A DNA stretch of 64,000 bases from Pseudomonas viridiflava (GTDB taxonomy: Bacteria > Pseudomonadota > Gammaproteobacteria > Pseudomonadales > Pseudomonadaceae): contig NZ_RBTP01000042.1 of the NCBI RefSeq assembly GCF_003702045.1, positions 62,001 through 126,000 on the forward strand, read 5' to 3'. Below are positions 1-10,267 of the stretch, piece by piece. Positions within the stretch are counted from its first letter, which is position 1. Every line of letters starts with the position of its first letter. A program made the position numbers and the translations under genes. The notes beneath the pieces are model-generated. The model worked only from the letters and a program-made list of their open reading frames with translations. It did not search any database and had not been told where the DNA came from.

Positions 1-852
1 CTACCGAAACTGGTGCTGGCGCCAAGCATGTTCATCGTGTTGGTTGGTTTCTATGGTTACATCCTGTGGACGTTTGTCCTCTCGTTCACCAACTCGACGT
101 TCCTGCCGTCCTACAAGTGGGTCGGCCTGGCGCAATACGCGCGCCTGATGGACAACGACCGCTGGTGGGTCGCGAGCAAGAACCTGGCGGTGTTCGGTGG
201 CATGTTCATCGGCATCAGTCTGGTGATCGGTGTTTTTCTCGCCATCCTGCTGGACCAGCGCATCCGCCGCGAAGGCGCGATCCGCACCATTTATCTGTAC
301 CCGATGGCGCTCTCGATGATCGTCACCGGTACGGCCTGGAAGTGGCTGCTCAACCCGGGCCTGGGCCTGGACAAGATGCTGCGCGACTGGGGCTGGGAAG
401 GCTTTCGCCTGGACTGGCTGATCGATCCTGACCGCGTGGTTTACTGCCTGGTGATCGCTGCCGTCTGGCAGTCTTCGGGCTTTGTGATGGCGCTGTTTCT
501 GGCGGGCCTGCGTGGCGTCGATCAGTCGATCATACGTGCCGCACAGATGGATGGCGCGAGTCTGCCGATGATCTATTGGCGCGTAGTGCTGCCAAGCCTG
601 CGTCCGGTGTTCTTCAGTGCCGTGATGATCCTGGCGCACATCGCCATCAAGAGCTTTGACCTGGTGGCAGCGATGACTGCCGGGGGTCCTGGTTACTCCT
701 CGGACCTGCCCGCGATGTTCATGTATTCCTTCACCTTCAGCCGTGGCCAGATGGGCATGGGTTCGGCGAGTGCGATTCTGATGCTCGGCGCGATCCTGGC
801 GATTCTGGTGCCGTACCTGTACTCCGAGCTGAGGACCAAGCGCAATGACTAG
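1..852 (+). CDS. gtsB: Glucose/mannose ABC transporter permease GtsB (5' end cut by window edge)
   Basis: Inner-membrane permease of the binding-protein-dependent sugar importer that brings periplasmic glucose into the cytoplasm in pseudomonads. The frame is open from base 1, so the N-terminus lies outside the window; an internal GTG at 13 is unlikely to be the true start. Several hydrophobic segments are visible, and the EAA cytoplasmic loop (around AAQMDGASLPMIYWRVVLP) marks the MalF/UgpA-type permease family. It ends GTxRND-like in a TAG that overlaps the gtsC start by 8 bp, indicating translational coupling. The gene order permease-permease-ATPase-oprB supports the glucose assignment over other sugar importers. 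Confidence 0.9.
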   Translation, partial: LPKLVLAPSMFIVLVGFYGYILWTFVLSFTNSTFLPSYKWVGLAQYARLMDNDRWWVASKNLAVFGGMFIGISLVIGVFLAILLDQRIRREGAIRTIYLYPMALSMIVTGTAWKWLLNPGLGLDKMLRDWGWEGFRLDWLIDPDRVVYCLVIAAVWQSSGFVMALFLAGLRGVDQSIIRAAQMDGASLPMIYWRVVLPSLRPVFFSAVMILAHIAIKSFDLVAAMTAGGPGYSSDLPAMFMYSFTFSRGQMGMGSASAILMLGAILAILVPYLYSELRTKRND

Positions 853-1690
853 TCTTGTAGGCAAACCAGGCATCAGCCTCAGCCGCGTGGTGATTCACGC
901 CGTGCTGCTGCTGGCCTGTCTGATTTATCTGGTTCCACTGGTGGTCATGCTGTTCACCAGCTTCAAGACCCCCGAGGACATCGGCACCGGCAACCTGTTG
1001 AGCTGGCCGAGCGTTGTCACCGTGATTGGCTGGGTCAAGGCCTGGGACATCGTCGATGGCTACTTCTGGAACTCGCTGCGCATCACGGTTCCGGCGGTGA
1101 TCATCTCCACCGCCATTGGCGCACTCAACGGCTACGTGTTGTCGATGTGGAAATTCCGCGGTTCGCAACTGTTCTTCGGTTTGCTGCTGTTCGGCTGCTT
1201 CCTGCCGTTCCAGACCGTCCTGCTGCCAGCGTCCTTCACGCTGGGCAAGATGGGGCTGGCCAACACCACCACCGGGTTGGTGTTCGTTCACGTGGTCTAC
1301 GGCCTGGCGTTCACCACGCTGTTCTTCCGTAACTACTACGTGAGCGTGCCGGATGCACTGGTTCGGGCTGCACGTCTGGATGGCGCCGGGTTCTTCACTA
1401 TCTTCGGCCGCATCATTCTGCCGATGTCGACGCCCATCGTGATGGTGTGTCTGATCTGGCAGTTCACCCAGATATGGAACGACTTCCTGTTCGGTGTCGT
1501 GTTCTCCAGTGGCGAATCGCAGCCCATCACCGTGGCGCTGAACAACCTGGTCAACACCAGCACCGGGGCCAAGGAATACAACGTTGACATGGCGGCGGCG
1601 ATGATCGCCGGGCTGCCGACACTGCTGGTGTACGTACTGGCTGGCAAGTATTTCCTGCGTGGGCTTACAGCCGGCGCGGTCAAGGGGTAA
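845..1690 (+). CDS. gtsC: Glucose/mannose ABC transporter permease GtsC
   Basis: Second inner-membrane permease of the sugar importer, MalG-type, 281 residues, the usual family length. It starts at an ATG that overlaps the end of gtsB. Hydrophobic segments occur around residues 13-35, 75-95, 110-130, 145-160, 190-210 and 245-265, and the EAA loop reads AARLDGAGFFTIFGRIILP. It should pair with GtsB and contact the ATPase GtsD encoded 3 bp downstream. Confidence 0.92.
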   Translation: MTSLVGKPGISLSRVVIHAVLLLACLIYLVPLVVMLFTSFKTPEDIGTGNLLSWPSVVTVIGWVKAWDIVDGYFWNSLRITVPAVIISTAIGALNGYVLSMWKFRGSQLFFGLLLFGCFLPFQTVLLPASFTLGKMGLANTTTGLVFVHVVYGLAFTTLFFRNYYVSVPDALVRAARLDGAGFFTIFGRIILPMSTPIVMVCLIWQFTQIWNDFLFGVVFSSGESQPITVALNNLVNTSTGAKEYNVDMAAAMIAGLPTLLVYVLAGKYFLRGLTAGAVKG

Positions 1691-1692
1691 TC

Positions 1693-2853
<1,161 letters not shown>

Positions 2854-2981
2854 TAGCTTGATCCACCCGAGCATGGCTGGCGGGTCGCCTTTAGCCTGGG
2901 CAAGCGATCCACCAGCGAACACGAAGCAGTGAATGTAAGACGTAAACCAAAGCTAATAACAATAAAACGAGGATTGATGGG

Positions 2982-4343
2982 ATGAAGAAGATCAAAAAGG
3001 CTAAATCGCATTCCCGGCTGCAGTTGGTAGGCAAGCTGTCCGTTATTGGTGCAATGAGCCTGGCAGGTAGCGCTCATGCGGCAGATGCGTTTTCTCAAGA
3101 TTCACAGTGGATGACCGGTGACTGGGGCGGAAAACGCACCGAGCTGCTCGATAAGGGTTACGATTTCTCGCTTGAGTACGTGTCCGAGATGGCCAGCAAC
3201 ATCAAGGGCGGCTACAACGACGACAAGACCGGCCGGTACAGCGACCAGTTCGCACTGGGCATGAAAGTCGATCTGGAAAAGGTACTGGGCTGGAACGACG
3301 CCGAATTCAAACTGGCGATCACCGAGCGTAGTGGCCGTAACATTTCCAACGACCGCATCGGCGATCCTCGCGCCGGCACGCTCAGCTCCTCGCAGGAAGT
3401 CTGGGGCCGTGGTCAGACCTGGCGTCTGACGCAAATGTGGATCAAGCAGAAGTACTTCGACGGCGCGCTGGACGTCAAGGCCGGTCGTTTCGGTCCGGGC
3501 GAAGACTTCAACAGTTTCCCGTGCGATTTCCAGAACCTGTCGTTCTGCGGCTCGCAGGTCGGCAACTACGTGAACACCTGGTACAACTGGCCAATCAGTC
3601 AGTGGGCCTTGCGCGTGAAGTACAACATTACGCCTGAAGTGTATGCGCAGGTGGGTGTGTACGAGCAGAACCCGTCGAACCTGGAAACCGGCAACGGCTT
3701 CAAGCTCAGCGGCAGCGGTACCCAGGGCATGATCCTGCCGGTAGAACTGGTCTGGACACCGTCCTTCAATGCGTTGCCGGGCGAATACCGTGTCGGTTAC
3801 TACAAGAGCACGCCTAACGCCGACGACGTCTATAAAGACGTCAACGGTCAGCCACAAGCGGCGACCGGCGCTGCGTTCAAGTCTCACGACAGCAAGCACG
3901 GCTGGTGGGTCGTGGCTCAGCAACAGCTGACTGCCCACAACGGCGATGCTTCGCGTGGTCTGAGCATCTTCGCCAACGCGACGGTGCATGACAAGGCGAC
4001 CAACTTCGTCGACAACTACCAGCAGATCGGTTTCACCTACAAGGGTCCGTTCGATTCCCGTCCGAAGGATGACATCGGCATCGGCTTCGCCCGTATCCAC
4101 GTGAACGATGATGTTCAGGATCGTCGCCGTCTGCAGAACCAGATCAACAACATCGACGACTACGACAACCCGAGCTTCCTGCCGGTACAGCAGACCGAAT
4201 ACAACTCCGAGATCTACTACGGCTTCCACGTCACCAACTGGCTGACCGTGCGTCCCAACCTGCAATACGTCAAGCACCCGGGTGGTGTGGACAAGGTTGA
4301 CGATGCCATCGTGGCCGGTCTGAAGATTCAGTCGAAGTTCTGA
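2982..4343 (+). CDS. oprB: Carbohydrate-selective porin OprB
   Basis: Outer-membrane porin for glucose and related sugars, feeding the periplasmic binding protein of the Gts importer. The 453-residue product begins with a basic n-region and hydrophobic core ending in AHA before ADAF, a Sec signal peptide cleaved near residue 34. The mature part has the aromatic, glycine-rich alternating pattern of a beta-barrel (SQWMTGDWGGKRTELLDKGYDF at its start is characteristic of OprB) and ends in phenylalanine (KIQSKF), the usual outer-membrane assembly signal. The ATG is preceded by AACGAGGATTG, a fair ribosome site. A strong terminator follows. Confidence 0.93.
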   Translation: MKKIKKAKSHSRLQLVGKLSVIGAMSLAGSAHAADAFSQDSQWMTGDWGGKRTELLDKGYDFSLEYVSEMASNIKGGYNDDKTGRYSDQFALGMKVDLEKVLGWNDAEFKLAITERSGRNISNDRIGDPRAGTLSSSQEVWGRGQTWRLTQMWIKQKYFDGALDVKAGRFGPGEDFNSFPCDFQNLSFCGSQVGNYVNTWYNWPISQWALRVKYNITPEVYAQVGVYEQNPSNLETGNGFKLSGSGTQGMILPVELVWTPSFNALPGEYRVGYYKSTPNADDVYKDVNGQPQAATGAAFKSHDSKHGWWVVAQQQLTAHNGDASRGLSIFANATVHDKATNFVDNYQQIGFTYKGPFDSRPKDDIGIGFARIHVNDDVQDRRRLQNQINNIDDYDNPSFLPVQQTEYNSEIYYGFHVTNWLTVRPNLQYVKHPGGVDKVDDAIVAGLKIQSKF

Positions 4344-4403
4344 TTCAGGGCTTATGTGAATCATGATTGACGCATAGAGCGATCAAGGGTCGTGTGTGCT
4401 TTG

Positions 4404-4428
4404 CGGGCAGCCTGGCTGCCCGTTTTTT
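4404..4428 (+). terminator. Rho-independent terminator after oprB
   Basis: Perfect 8-bp stem CGGGCAGC / GCTGCCCG with a 3-nt loop followed by six T. It sits 60 bp after the oprB stop and ends the gts-oprB transcript, so the mutarotase gene downstream needs readthrough or its own promoter. Confidence 0.92.
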
Positions 4429-4467
4429 ATGGGTTCGATTTTCTTTTTTTTCAGGACGCGATGGGCG

Positions 4468-5343
4468 ATGACTTCCGACGACGCGCAGATTCCCGAGCAT
4501 CCCCTGCAACGCTTCTTCAGGTCCCGACGCGCCCGGCCGACGTTCGAATGGGAGCGCCATCAACTGCGTGATGTGTTGGTGATCGATCACCCGCAGTGTC
4601 AGGCGGTTTTCAGTCGGCAGGGCGCGCAGCTCCTGCATTTTCAGCCCCGCGATCAAAAACCCTGGCTCTGGTGCGCAGCGCAATGGCCACAGGTGGGGGC
4701 GATTCGGGGTGGGGTGCCGGTCTGTTGGCCCTGGTACGGTCGCCATCCCGGTGAAAGCGGCTGGCCTGCTCATGGCTGGGGACGACTGCTGGACTGGAAG
4801 CTGATCGACACCGGCGAAAGCGAGGCGGGGGTGAGCCTGCATTGGCGTTTGCAGCTCTGGGACTGGCAGGTCGACCTGCATGCCGAACTGGGGCAAGGGA
4901 TGGAACTGAGCCTGAGCACCTGCCATGAAGACAGCGAGCCGTGCCATTTCAGTCACGCGTTGCATGCGTACTGGCGGATCAGCGACGTTGCCGAAGTGGC
5001 GCTGCAAGGGCTGGACGGTGCGCAGGGCTACGACGAACTCAGGCGTCAGGCGTGCCGGCAGCACGGCGAGTTGCGGGTGGCTGGCGGCTGCCAGCGAGTC
5101 TTCGAGCATGAAGGTGCGTTGCAGCTTCAGGACCCTGCCTGGGCACGGCAGTTGAACATCGACACAGGCGACAGCGCCAATACCGTGGTCTGGCACCCCG
5201 GCAGCAGACCGTTGCTGGGGGTGTGCGGCAGCGAGACGGCAGGTTTTGTGCGCGTGGAGGCGGCATCAGGCAGTGGCGACAGCTTCAGCCTTGCGCCAGG
5301 GCAGCAGGCGCATTTGAAACTGCAGGCGCAGATGGCGTATTGA
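4468..5343 (+). CDS. D-hexose-6-phosphate mutarotase (aldose 1-epimerase family)
   Basis: Predicted to interconvert alpha and beta anomers of hexose 6-phosphates, feeding Zwf. The 291-residue product has the YeaD-type features: an early GGVPVCWPWYGRHP substrate-pocket segment, the catalytic-region histidine in CHFSHALHAYWRISD, and a late NTVVWHPG segment. The start at 4468 (MTSDDAQ) has an AGGA 11 bp upstream; an ATG at 4461 is in another frame and the longer in-frame extension begins inside the terminator. Context between oprB and hexR-zwf supports a role in glucose metabolism. Confidence 0.88.
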   Translation: MTSDDAQIPEHPLQRFFRSRRARPTFEWERHQLRDVLVIDHPQCQAVFSRQGAQLLHFQPRDQKPWLWCAAQWPQVGAIRGGVPVCWPWYGRHPGESGWPAHGWGRLLDWKLIDTGESEAGVSLHWRLQLWDWQVDLHAELGQGMELSLSTCHEDSEPCHFSHALHAYWRISDVAEVALQGLDGAQGYDELRRQACRQHGELRVAGGCQRVFEHEGALQLQDPAWARQLNIDTGDSANTVVWHPGSRPLLGVCGSETAGFVRVEAASGSGDSFSLAPGQQAHLKLQAQMAY

Positions 5344-5360
5344 GCGTTCACTCACGAATG

Positions 5361-5480
5361 TGACGCAGAGCGTCACAGGCGGCATGCCCACGCAGAGCGG
5401 TGGGCACGATCAGGCTCTCATCGTTATTGATCGTTCCTCACGCTTCGCGTGGGAATACCTCTCGGGACGCTCCGCGTACG
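5361..5480. repeat. Composite REP/BIME-like repeat, copy 1
   Basis: A run of short inverted repeats: TGACGC-AGA-GCGTCA, TGCCCACGC...GTGGGCA, and a degenerate GGGACGCTCCGCGT block. The same blocks recur at 9632-9710 and, inverted, at 38050-38165. It separates the convergent ends of the mutarotase gene and hexR, a usual place for REP elements. Confidence 0.75.
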
Positions 5481-5496
5481 CTTTTCTGGCGGGTAC

Positions 5497-6363
5497 TCAG
5501 CCCTGATCTTCAACCGGGTAACGGCTGTCGTTCAGGCTTTCCTTGATCTTGCGCAGGTGCGGCTGGAAATCCACACCACGGCGCAGGGTCATGCCGGTGG
5601 CCAGCACATCGAGCACGGTGAGCTGGATAATCCGCGACGTCATCGGCATGTAGATGTCGGTGTCTTCCGGCAGAGGAATGTTCAGGCTGACCGTACTGGC
5701 TTGTGCCAATGGCGAGCCGGCGGCGGTCAGGCCCAGCACGGACGCGCCGTTGGCCCGTGCGATACGCGCCACTTCCACCAGTTCGCGGGTGCGGCCGGTG
5801 TAGGAAATGATCACGAACAGCTCACCGGTGTGCGCCACCGACGCGATCATGCGTTGCATCAGTACGTCGGCGTGGGCGGTGACCGCCAGATTGAAGCGGA
5901 AAAACTTGTGTTGTGCATCAAGTGCCACAGGCGCCGAAGCCCCGAGGCCGAAGAAGTGGATCTGACGCGCCTGAATCAACATGTCTACCGACTTGCTGAT
6001 CAGCGCCGGGTCCAGTTGCTGACAGGCGCTGTCCAGAGACGCGATGGCGCTGCCGAAAATCTTCTGGGTGTAGGCTTCAGGATTGTCATCGGCCTCCACC
6101 GCACGGCTTACATAAGCCGCGCCACTGGCCAGACTCTGCGCCAGTTGCAGCTTGAGCTCGGGGTAACCACTGACATTGAACGAGCGGCAGAAACGGTTGA
6201 CGGTCGGCTCGCTGACCTTGGCTGCCTGTGCCAAAGCGGCAATGCTCAATCGCGTCGCCATCTGCGGGTTGAGCAGAATCACTTCGGCCACCTTGCGTTC
6301 GGCCTTGTTCAGCTCATCGAGTCGGCCCTGGATGTGCTCCAGGAGGTTTCTAGTGCGGTCCAT
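5497..6363 (-). CDS. hexR: Transcriptional regulator HexR (RpiR family)
   Basis: Repressor of the Entner-Doudoroff genes (zwf-pgl-eda, and edd/gap-1 elsewhere); in Pseudomonas its effector is 2-keto-3-deoxy-6-phosphogluconate. The 288-residue protein has an N-terminal RpiR helix-turn-helix (about 1-75, with [22 protein letters not shown]) and a sugar-isomerase (SIS) domain (about 125-255, with [20 protein letters not shown] and [17 protein letters not shown]). It is divergent from zwf, and the shared 218-bp region holds a HexR-like operator. Confidence 0.94.
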   Translation of the reverse strand: MDRTRNLLEHIQGRLDELNKAERKVAEVILLNPQMATRLSIAALAQAAKVSEPTVNRFCRSFNVSGYPELKLQLAQSLASGAAYVSRAVEADDNPEAYTQKIFGSAIASLDSACQQLDPALISKSVDMLIQARQIHFFGLGASAPVALDAQHKFFRFNLAVTAHADVLMQRMIASVAHTGELFVIISYTGRTRELVEVARIARANGASVLGLTAAGSPLAQASTVSLNIPLPEDTDIYMPMTSRIIQLTVLDVLATGMTLRRGVDFQPHLRKIKESLNDSRYPVEDQG

Positions 6364-6499
6364 TCAAAGTCCTTGTCGGGGCTGATTCACCAACGGTTTT
6401 CGCTCGAGCTTTTATTAGCCCTTTAGCCTGTAGCAAAGGTGGCCTATCGTACTGAGGGCCTGTGTTGATCACCACTGGAATATGCTTTTAGGCAGAATG

Positions 6500-6517
6500 T
6501 TGTGGTTATTACTACAT
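6500..6517 (+). promoter_or_regulatory. Putative HexR operator upstream of zwf
   Basis: TTGTGGTTATTACTACAT is an imperfect palindrome (TGTrGT-N6-ACyACA) that resembles the known Pseudomonas HexR operator form TTGT...ACAA. It lies 65 bp before the zwf start, between the divergent hexR and zwf genes, where HexR is known to act. Confidence 0.7.
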
Positions 6518-6581
6518 ATGGCCTTGAGTAACGCCTTTAAAAAAGGTATTTGTAGCCTAACTTGATAAAAGAACCAACATT

Positions 6582-8051
6582 ATGCCCTTGATTACGGTTG
6601 AACCGTGCACATTTGCCCTGTTTGGTGCCCTGGGGGACCTGGCGGTACGTAAGCTGTTCCCCGCTCTTTATCAGCTTGACCGCGCTGGATTGCTGCATGA
6701 AGACACGAAAATTCTTGCTCTGGCACGCGAGCCGGGTGACGACGCGTCGCATCTGGCCTACATCGAACAATCCATGCGTCGCTTCATTGCCGAAGCGCAG
6801 CTTGAAGACGAACACGTCACCCGTTTCCTGGCACGCCTTAGCTACCTGCACGTCGATTTCCTCAAAGCCGAGGACTATGTTGCACTGGCTGAGCGCGTAG
6901 GCGACGCCGAAACCCTGATCGCCTATTTCGCAACGCCTGCCTCCGTGTATGGCGCAATCTGCGAGAACCTGGCGTCGGTCAATCTGGCAGACCGGACCCG
7001 CGCGGTGCTGGAAAAACCCATTGGCCACGACCTTGCGTCCTCGCGCCGTGTCAACGATGCCGTTGCGCAGTTCTTCCCGGAAAACCGGGTTTATCGCATC
7101 GACCACTATCTGGGCAAGGACACGGTACAGAACCTCATTGCGCTGCGTTTCGCCAACAGCCTGTTCGAGACCCAGTGGAACCAGAATCATATTTCCCACG
7201 TGGAAATTACCGTGGCCGAGAAGGTCGGCATCGAGGGCCGTTGGGGCTACTTCGATCAGGCCGGCCAACTGCGTGACATGATTCAGAACCACTTGCTGCA
7301 ACTGCTCTGCCTGATCGCAATGGACCCGCCGAGCGACCTGTCGGCCGACAGTATTCGTGATGAGAAGGTCAAGGTGCTCAAGGCGCTGGCGCCGTTCACG
7401 CCGGAGCGTCTGGCGACCCAGGTGGTCCGCGGCCAGTACACCGGTGGTTACAGCGAAGGCAAGGCGGTGCCCGGTTACCTGGAGGAAGAGAACTCCAACA
7501 CTCAGAGCGACACCGAAACCTTCGTGGCCCTGCGCGCTGACATTCGCAATTGGCGCTGGTCCGGAACGCCGTTCTACCTGCGCACCGGCAAACGGATGCC
7601 GCAAAAGCTGTCGCAGATCGTGATCCACTTCAAAGAGCCGCCGCACTACATCTTTGCGCCGGAGCAACGGTTGCAGATCAGCAACCGCTTGATCATCCGC
7701 TTGCAACCGGATGAAGGCATCTCCTTGCAAGTGATGACCAAGGATCAGGGCCTGGACAAGGGCATGCAACTGCGCAGCGGCCCTCTGCAACTGAATTTTT
7801 CCGACACCTACCGCAGCGCTCGGGTCCCGGATGCCTACGAGCGGTTGTTGTTGGAAGTCATGCGTGGCAATCAGAACCTGTTTGTCCGCAAAGATGAAAT
7901 CGAGTACGCGTGGCAGTGGTGTGATCAGTTGATCGCGGGCTGGAAGAAGGCAGGCGATGCGCCCAAGCCTTATACGGCCGGATCCTGGGGACCCATGAGT
8001 TCCATTGCCCTCATTACTCGCGACGGGAGATCCTGGTATGGCGATATGTGA
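6582..8051 (+). CDS. zwf: Glucose-6-phosphate 1-dehydrogenase
   Basis: Oxidises glucose 6-phosphate to 6-phosphogluconolactone with NAD(P)+, the entry to the Entner-Doudoroff pathway. The 489-residue protein has the nucleotide-binding GALGDLA segment at 15-21 (family GASGDLA, with Leu in place of Ser) and the active-site signature RIDHYLGKD at 172-180. Length is normal. The gene overlaps pgl by 14 bp. No strong ribosome site is seen before the ATG. Confidence 0.96.
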   Translation: MPLITVEPCTFALFGALGDLAVRKLFPALYQLDRAGLLHEDTKILALAREPGDDASHLAYIEQSMRRFIAEAQLEDEHVTRFLARLSYLHVDFLKAEDYVALAERVGDAETLIAYFATPASVYGAICENLASVNLADRTRAVLEKPIGHDLASSRRVNDAVAQFFPENRVYRIDHYLGKDTVQNLIALRFANSLFETQWNQNHISHVEITVAEKVGIEGRWGYFDQAGQLRDMIQNHLLQLLCLIAMDPPSDLSADSIRDEKVKVLKALAPFTPERLATQVVRGQYTGGYSEGKAVPGYLEEENSNTQSDTETFVALRADIRNWRWSGTPFYLRTGKRMPQKLSQIVIHFKEPPHYIFAPEQRLQISNRLIIRLQPDEGISLQVMTKDQGLDKGMQLRSGPLQLNFSDTYRSARVPDAYERLLLEVMRGNQNLFVRKDEIEYAWQWCDQLIAGWKKAGDAPKPYTAGSWGPMSSIALITRDGRSWYGDM

Positions 8052-8751
8052 CCTTGAGCTGCCAGCAGGGCTGGTAGCACGTCAATTCGATAACCCGCAG
8101 CAACTGGCCGATGCGCTGGCTGCGAGTGTGGCTGAGCGTCTGAAGGCAGCCATTGGGGAAAACGGCCTGGCGACGCTGGTGGTTTCAGGCGGCCGCAGCC
8201 CCGTAGCATTTTTCCAGAGCCTGGCGCAACAGCCGCTGGACTGGAGCAACGTGGTCGTCAGCCTGGCTGATGAGCGCTTCGTGCCGACCGAACATGCCGA
8301 CAGCAACGCCGGCCTGTTGCAGCGTCACCTGCTGCAAGGCCCGGCGGCCAAGGCCAAATTCCTCGGTTTGTACAACGTGGCGGCGAGCGTTGAAGACGCC
8401 GCGCTGGCAGCCGATCAGGCGCTGGCCGAGCTGCCGCCTATCGATGTGCTGATTCTGGGCATGGGCGATGACGGTCACACCGCGTCCCTGTTCCCTGACA
8501 GCCCGAACCTTGCCCAAGCCTTGAGCCTGGAAGGCGAGCGGCGTTGCCTGCCGATGCTGGCACCGAGTGTGCCGCATCAACGCCTGACCCTGACCCGACG
8601 CCTGCTGGCGTCGGCCAAAACGCCGATTCTCTCGGTGTCCGGGCAGGCCAAACTCGACACCCTGCGCGCGGCGCTGGCAGGCGATGATCTCGCCGAAATG
8701 CCGGTCCGTGCCTTTCTAGAACCGTCCCTCGAGATTTACTGGTGCCCATAA
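8038..8751 (+). CDS. pgl: 6-phosphogluconolactonase
   Basis: Hydrolyses 6-phosphogluconolactone from Zwf to 6-phosphogluconate. I chose the ATG at 8038 (MAICDLELP, 237 residues) because GGGAGA lies 7 bp upstream; a frame extension back to 8005 exists but sits within zwf. The family motif [13 protein letters not shown] starts at residue 141, and the N-terminal VVSGGRSP phosphate-binding loop is present. It overlaps the end of zwf by 14 bp and is followed by eda after 17 bp. Confidence 0.95.
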   Translation: MAICDLELPAGLVARQFDNPQQLADALAASVAERLKAAIGENGLATLVVSGGRSPVAFFQSLAQQPLDWSNVVVSLADERFVPTEHADSNAGLLQRHLLQGPAAKAKFLGLYNVAASVEDAALAADQALAELPPIDVLILGMGDDGHTASLFPDSPNLAQALSLEGERRCLPMLAPSVPHQRLTLTRRLLASAKTPILSVSGQAKLDTLRAALAGDDLAEMPVRAFLEPSLEIYWCP

Positions 8752-8768
8752 GCAAAGGAAACGTCGCC

Positions 8769-9443
8769 ATGACACAGAACGAAAATAATCAGCCGCTCAA
8801 CAGCATGGCGAACAAGATTGCCCAGATCGACGAACTCTGCGCGAAAGCGAAGATTCTTCCGGTCATCACCATCGCCCGCGATCAGGACGTTCTGCCATTG
8901 GCCGACGCCCTGGCCGCAGGCGGCATGACCGCTCTGGAAATTACCCTGCGTTCGGCGTTCGGGCTCAGCGCGATCCGTATCTTGCGTGAGCAGCGCCCAG
9001 AACTGTGCGTGGGTGCAGGCACGATCCTGGATCGCACGATGCTGGCCGACGCGCAAGCAGCAGGGTCGCAGTTCATTGTCACTCCTGGCAGCACGCAAGA
9101 CTTGTTGCAAGCGGCGGTCGACAGCCCGTTGCCCCTGTTGCCAGGCGTGAGCAGCGCGTCGGAAATCATGATCGGCTACGCGATGGGCTATCGCCGCTTC
9201 AAGCTGTTTCCTGCCGAAATCAGTGGTGGTGTTGCAGCGATCAAGGCCTTGGGTGGTCCGTTCAACGAAGTCCGTTTTTGCCCTACCGGCGGCGTCAACG
9301 AACAGAACCTCAAACACTACATGGCCCTGCCCAACGTCATGTGCGTTGGCGGTACCTGGATGATCGACAACGCCTGGGTCAAGAATGGCGACTGGGGTCG
9401 CATTCAGGAAGCGACTGCGCAGGCGTTGGCGTTGTTTGACTGA
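8769..9443 (+). CDS. eda: KDPG aldolase (2-keto-3-deoxy-6-phosphogluconate aldolase)
   Basis: Cleaves 2-keto-3-deoxy-6-phosphogluconate to pyruvate and glyceraldehyde 3-phosphate, the last Entner-Doudoroff step. The 224-residue product has catalytic Glu57 in ALEITLR and the Schiff-base Lys145 in FKLFPAE. The start at 8769 is supported by AAAGGA 9 bp upstream; an upstream ATG in frame at 8742 would overlap pgl. Third gene of the zwf-pgl-eda operon. Confidence 0.95.
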   Translation: MTQNENNQPLNSMANKIAQIDELCAKAKILPVITIARDQDVLPLADALAAGGMTALEITLRSAFGLSAIRILREQRPELCVGAGTILDRTMLADAQAAGSQFIVTPGSTQDLLQAAVDSPLPLLPGVSSASEIMIGYAMGYRRFKLFPAEISGGVAAIKALGGPFNEVRFCPTGGVNEQNLKHYMALPNVMCVGGTWMIDNAWVKNGDWGRIQEATAQALALFD

Positions 9444-9453
9444 GCAAGTTTCA

Positions 9454-9710
9454 GGAGCGTTTGATCGTTGCCACGCTCCTGCGCTCATCGTTATACGCAA
9501 ATCCTCATGGAGGAATGCAATGCCAGAACGTGGGAGCGGACTTGTCCGCGAATACTGTGTTTCGGACGCAGCACCTTCGTCGGATGTATCCGCTTTTGCG
9601 TACAAGCGCTCCTGCTTGGTAACGCCGCTCAGGACGCTCCGCGTCCGCTCTCGGGTGTGACGCAGCTTCACGGGCTGCATGTCTTCGCCCAGCGATGGGC
9701 ACGCTCAATG
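9454..9710. repeat. REP/BIME array downstream of eda, copy 2
   Basis: Three blocks follow one another in the 362-bp gap after eda: a hairpin GGAGCGT...ACGCTCC (9454-9479), the REP GTGGGAGCGGACTTGTCCGCG (9530-9550, with palindromic core GCGGAC-TT-GTCCGC), and the composite element GGACGC-TCC-GCGTCC ... GATGGGCACG (9632-9710) shared with 5361-5480 and 38050-38165. No gene is convincing in this gap. Confidence 0.75.
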
Positions 9711-9805
9711 CGAGGCCAGGCTTTTGGCCCCGTTCAAAGAAGTTGTTGTTGGTTGTATGGCTTTGCGGTGCGCCCTGGTCCGGCGCACCGTTTTTTTTCG
9801 TCCGC

Positions 9806-10048
9806 TCAAGCACCGCGGTCTTTAAAGGATTGACGCGGGCGGGTGCGGAGGGGGTCCAGAATCTCGCTCAGACCGTTGTGATCAATCTCCTGCATCAGGG
9901 CCAGCAAGCCGCCCAGTTCGCCCTTCGGAAACCCTTCACGCGCAAACCAGTTCAGGTAATGGCCTGGCAGGTCGGCGATCAGCCGTCCCTTGTATTTGCC
10001 AAAAGGCATTTCCTGGGTGACCAGCAGCTTGAGTTTTTCAGGATTCAT
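9806..10048 (-). CDS. DUF3820-family small protein
   Basis: Eighty-residue protein with the family signature MPFGKYKGRLIADLPGHYLNW, known from a Pseudomonas family described as putative quorum-sensing-regulated virulence factors (PF12843). Its biochemical role is unknown. The start at 10048 (MNPEKLK) is chosen because AAGG lies about 9 bp upstream; the frame stays open to 10123 but that extension has no family similarity. It stands alone, with REP elements on its 3' side. Confidence 0.8.
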   Translation of the reverse strand: MNPEKLKLLVTQEMPFGKYKGRLIADLPGHYLNWFAREGFPKGELGGLLALMQEIDHNGLSEILDPLRTRPRQSFKDRGA

Positions 10049-10198
10049 GGACGGGACCTTCTGTCGTTTCGCTTGAACCAATACGATACGTGCATTCTGC
10101 ATGCAGTCCAAAGGGCCGGTCATGCAGAAGTCACGATAAAGTGGTTGTGAAAATTTCGTAAGCTATTGAATTTAAATGGGAAAATTTTTTTAAAAAAC

Positions 10199-10215
10199 TG
10201 GCATGACGACTGCAA
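10199..10215 (+). promoter_or_regulatory. Possible sigma-54-type promoter
   Basis: TGGCATGACGACTGCAA keeps the invariant GG-N10-GC of -24/-12 promoters and matches TGGCACG-N4-TTGCA with two changes. It lies 52 bp before the start of the PA2169-like gene. Chance occurrence cannot be excluded. Confidence 0.35.
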
Positions 10216-10267
10216 TCTTCTAGGCAGAAGCAACTTTCGTATCAACCTGCCATTAGGAAATTATCAA

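Noticed and set aside
13..15. GTG at 13 as the start of GtsB
   Set aside because: The frame is open from base 1 (LPKLVLAPS...), and family members have residues before this point, so the gene is simply cut by the window edge.
3102..4364. Long minus-strand open frame opposite oprB (420 codons)
   Set aside because: It mirrors the codon pattern of oprB, has no signal peptide or domain, and is a typical high-GC shadow frame.
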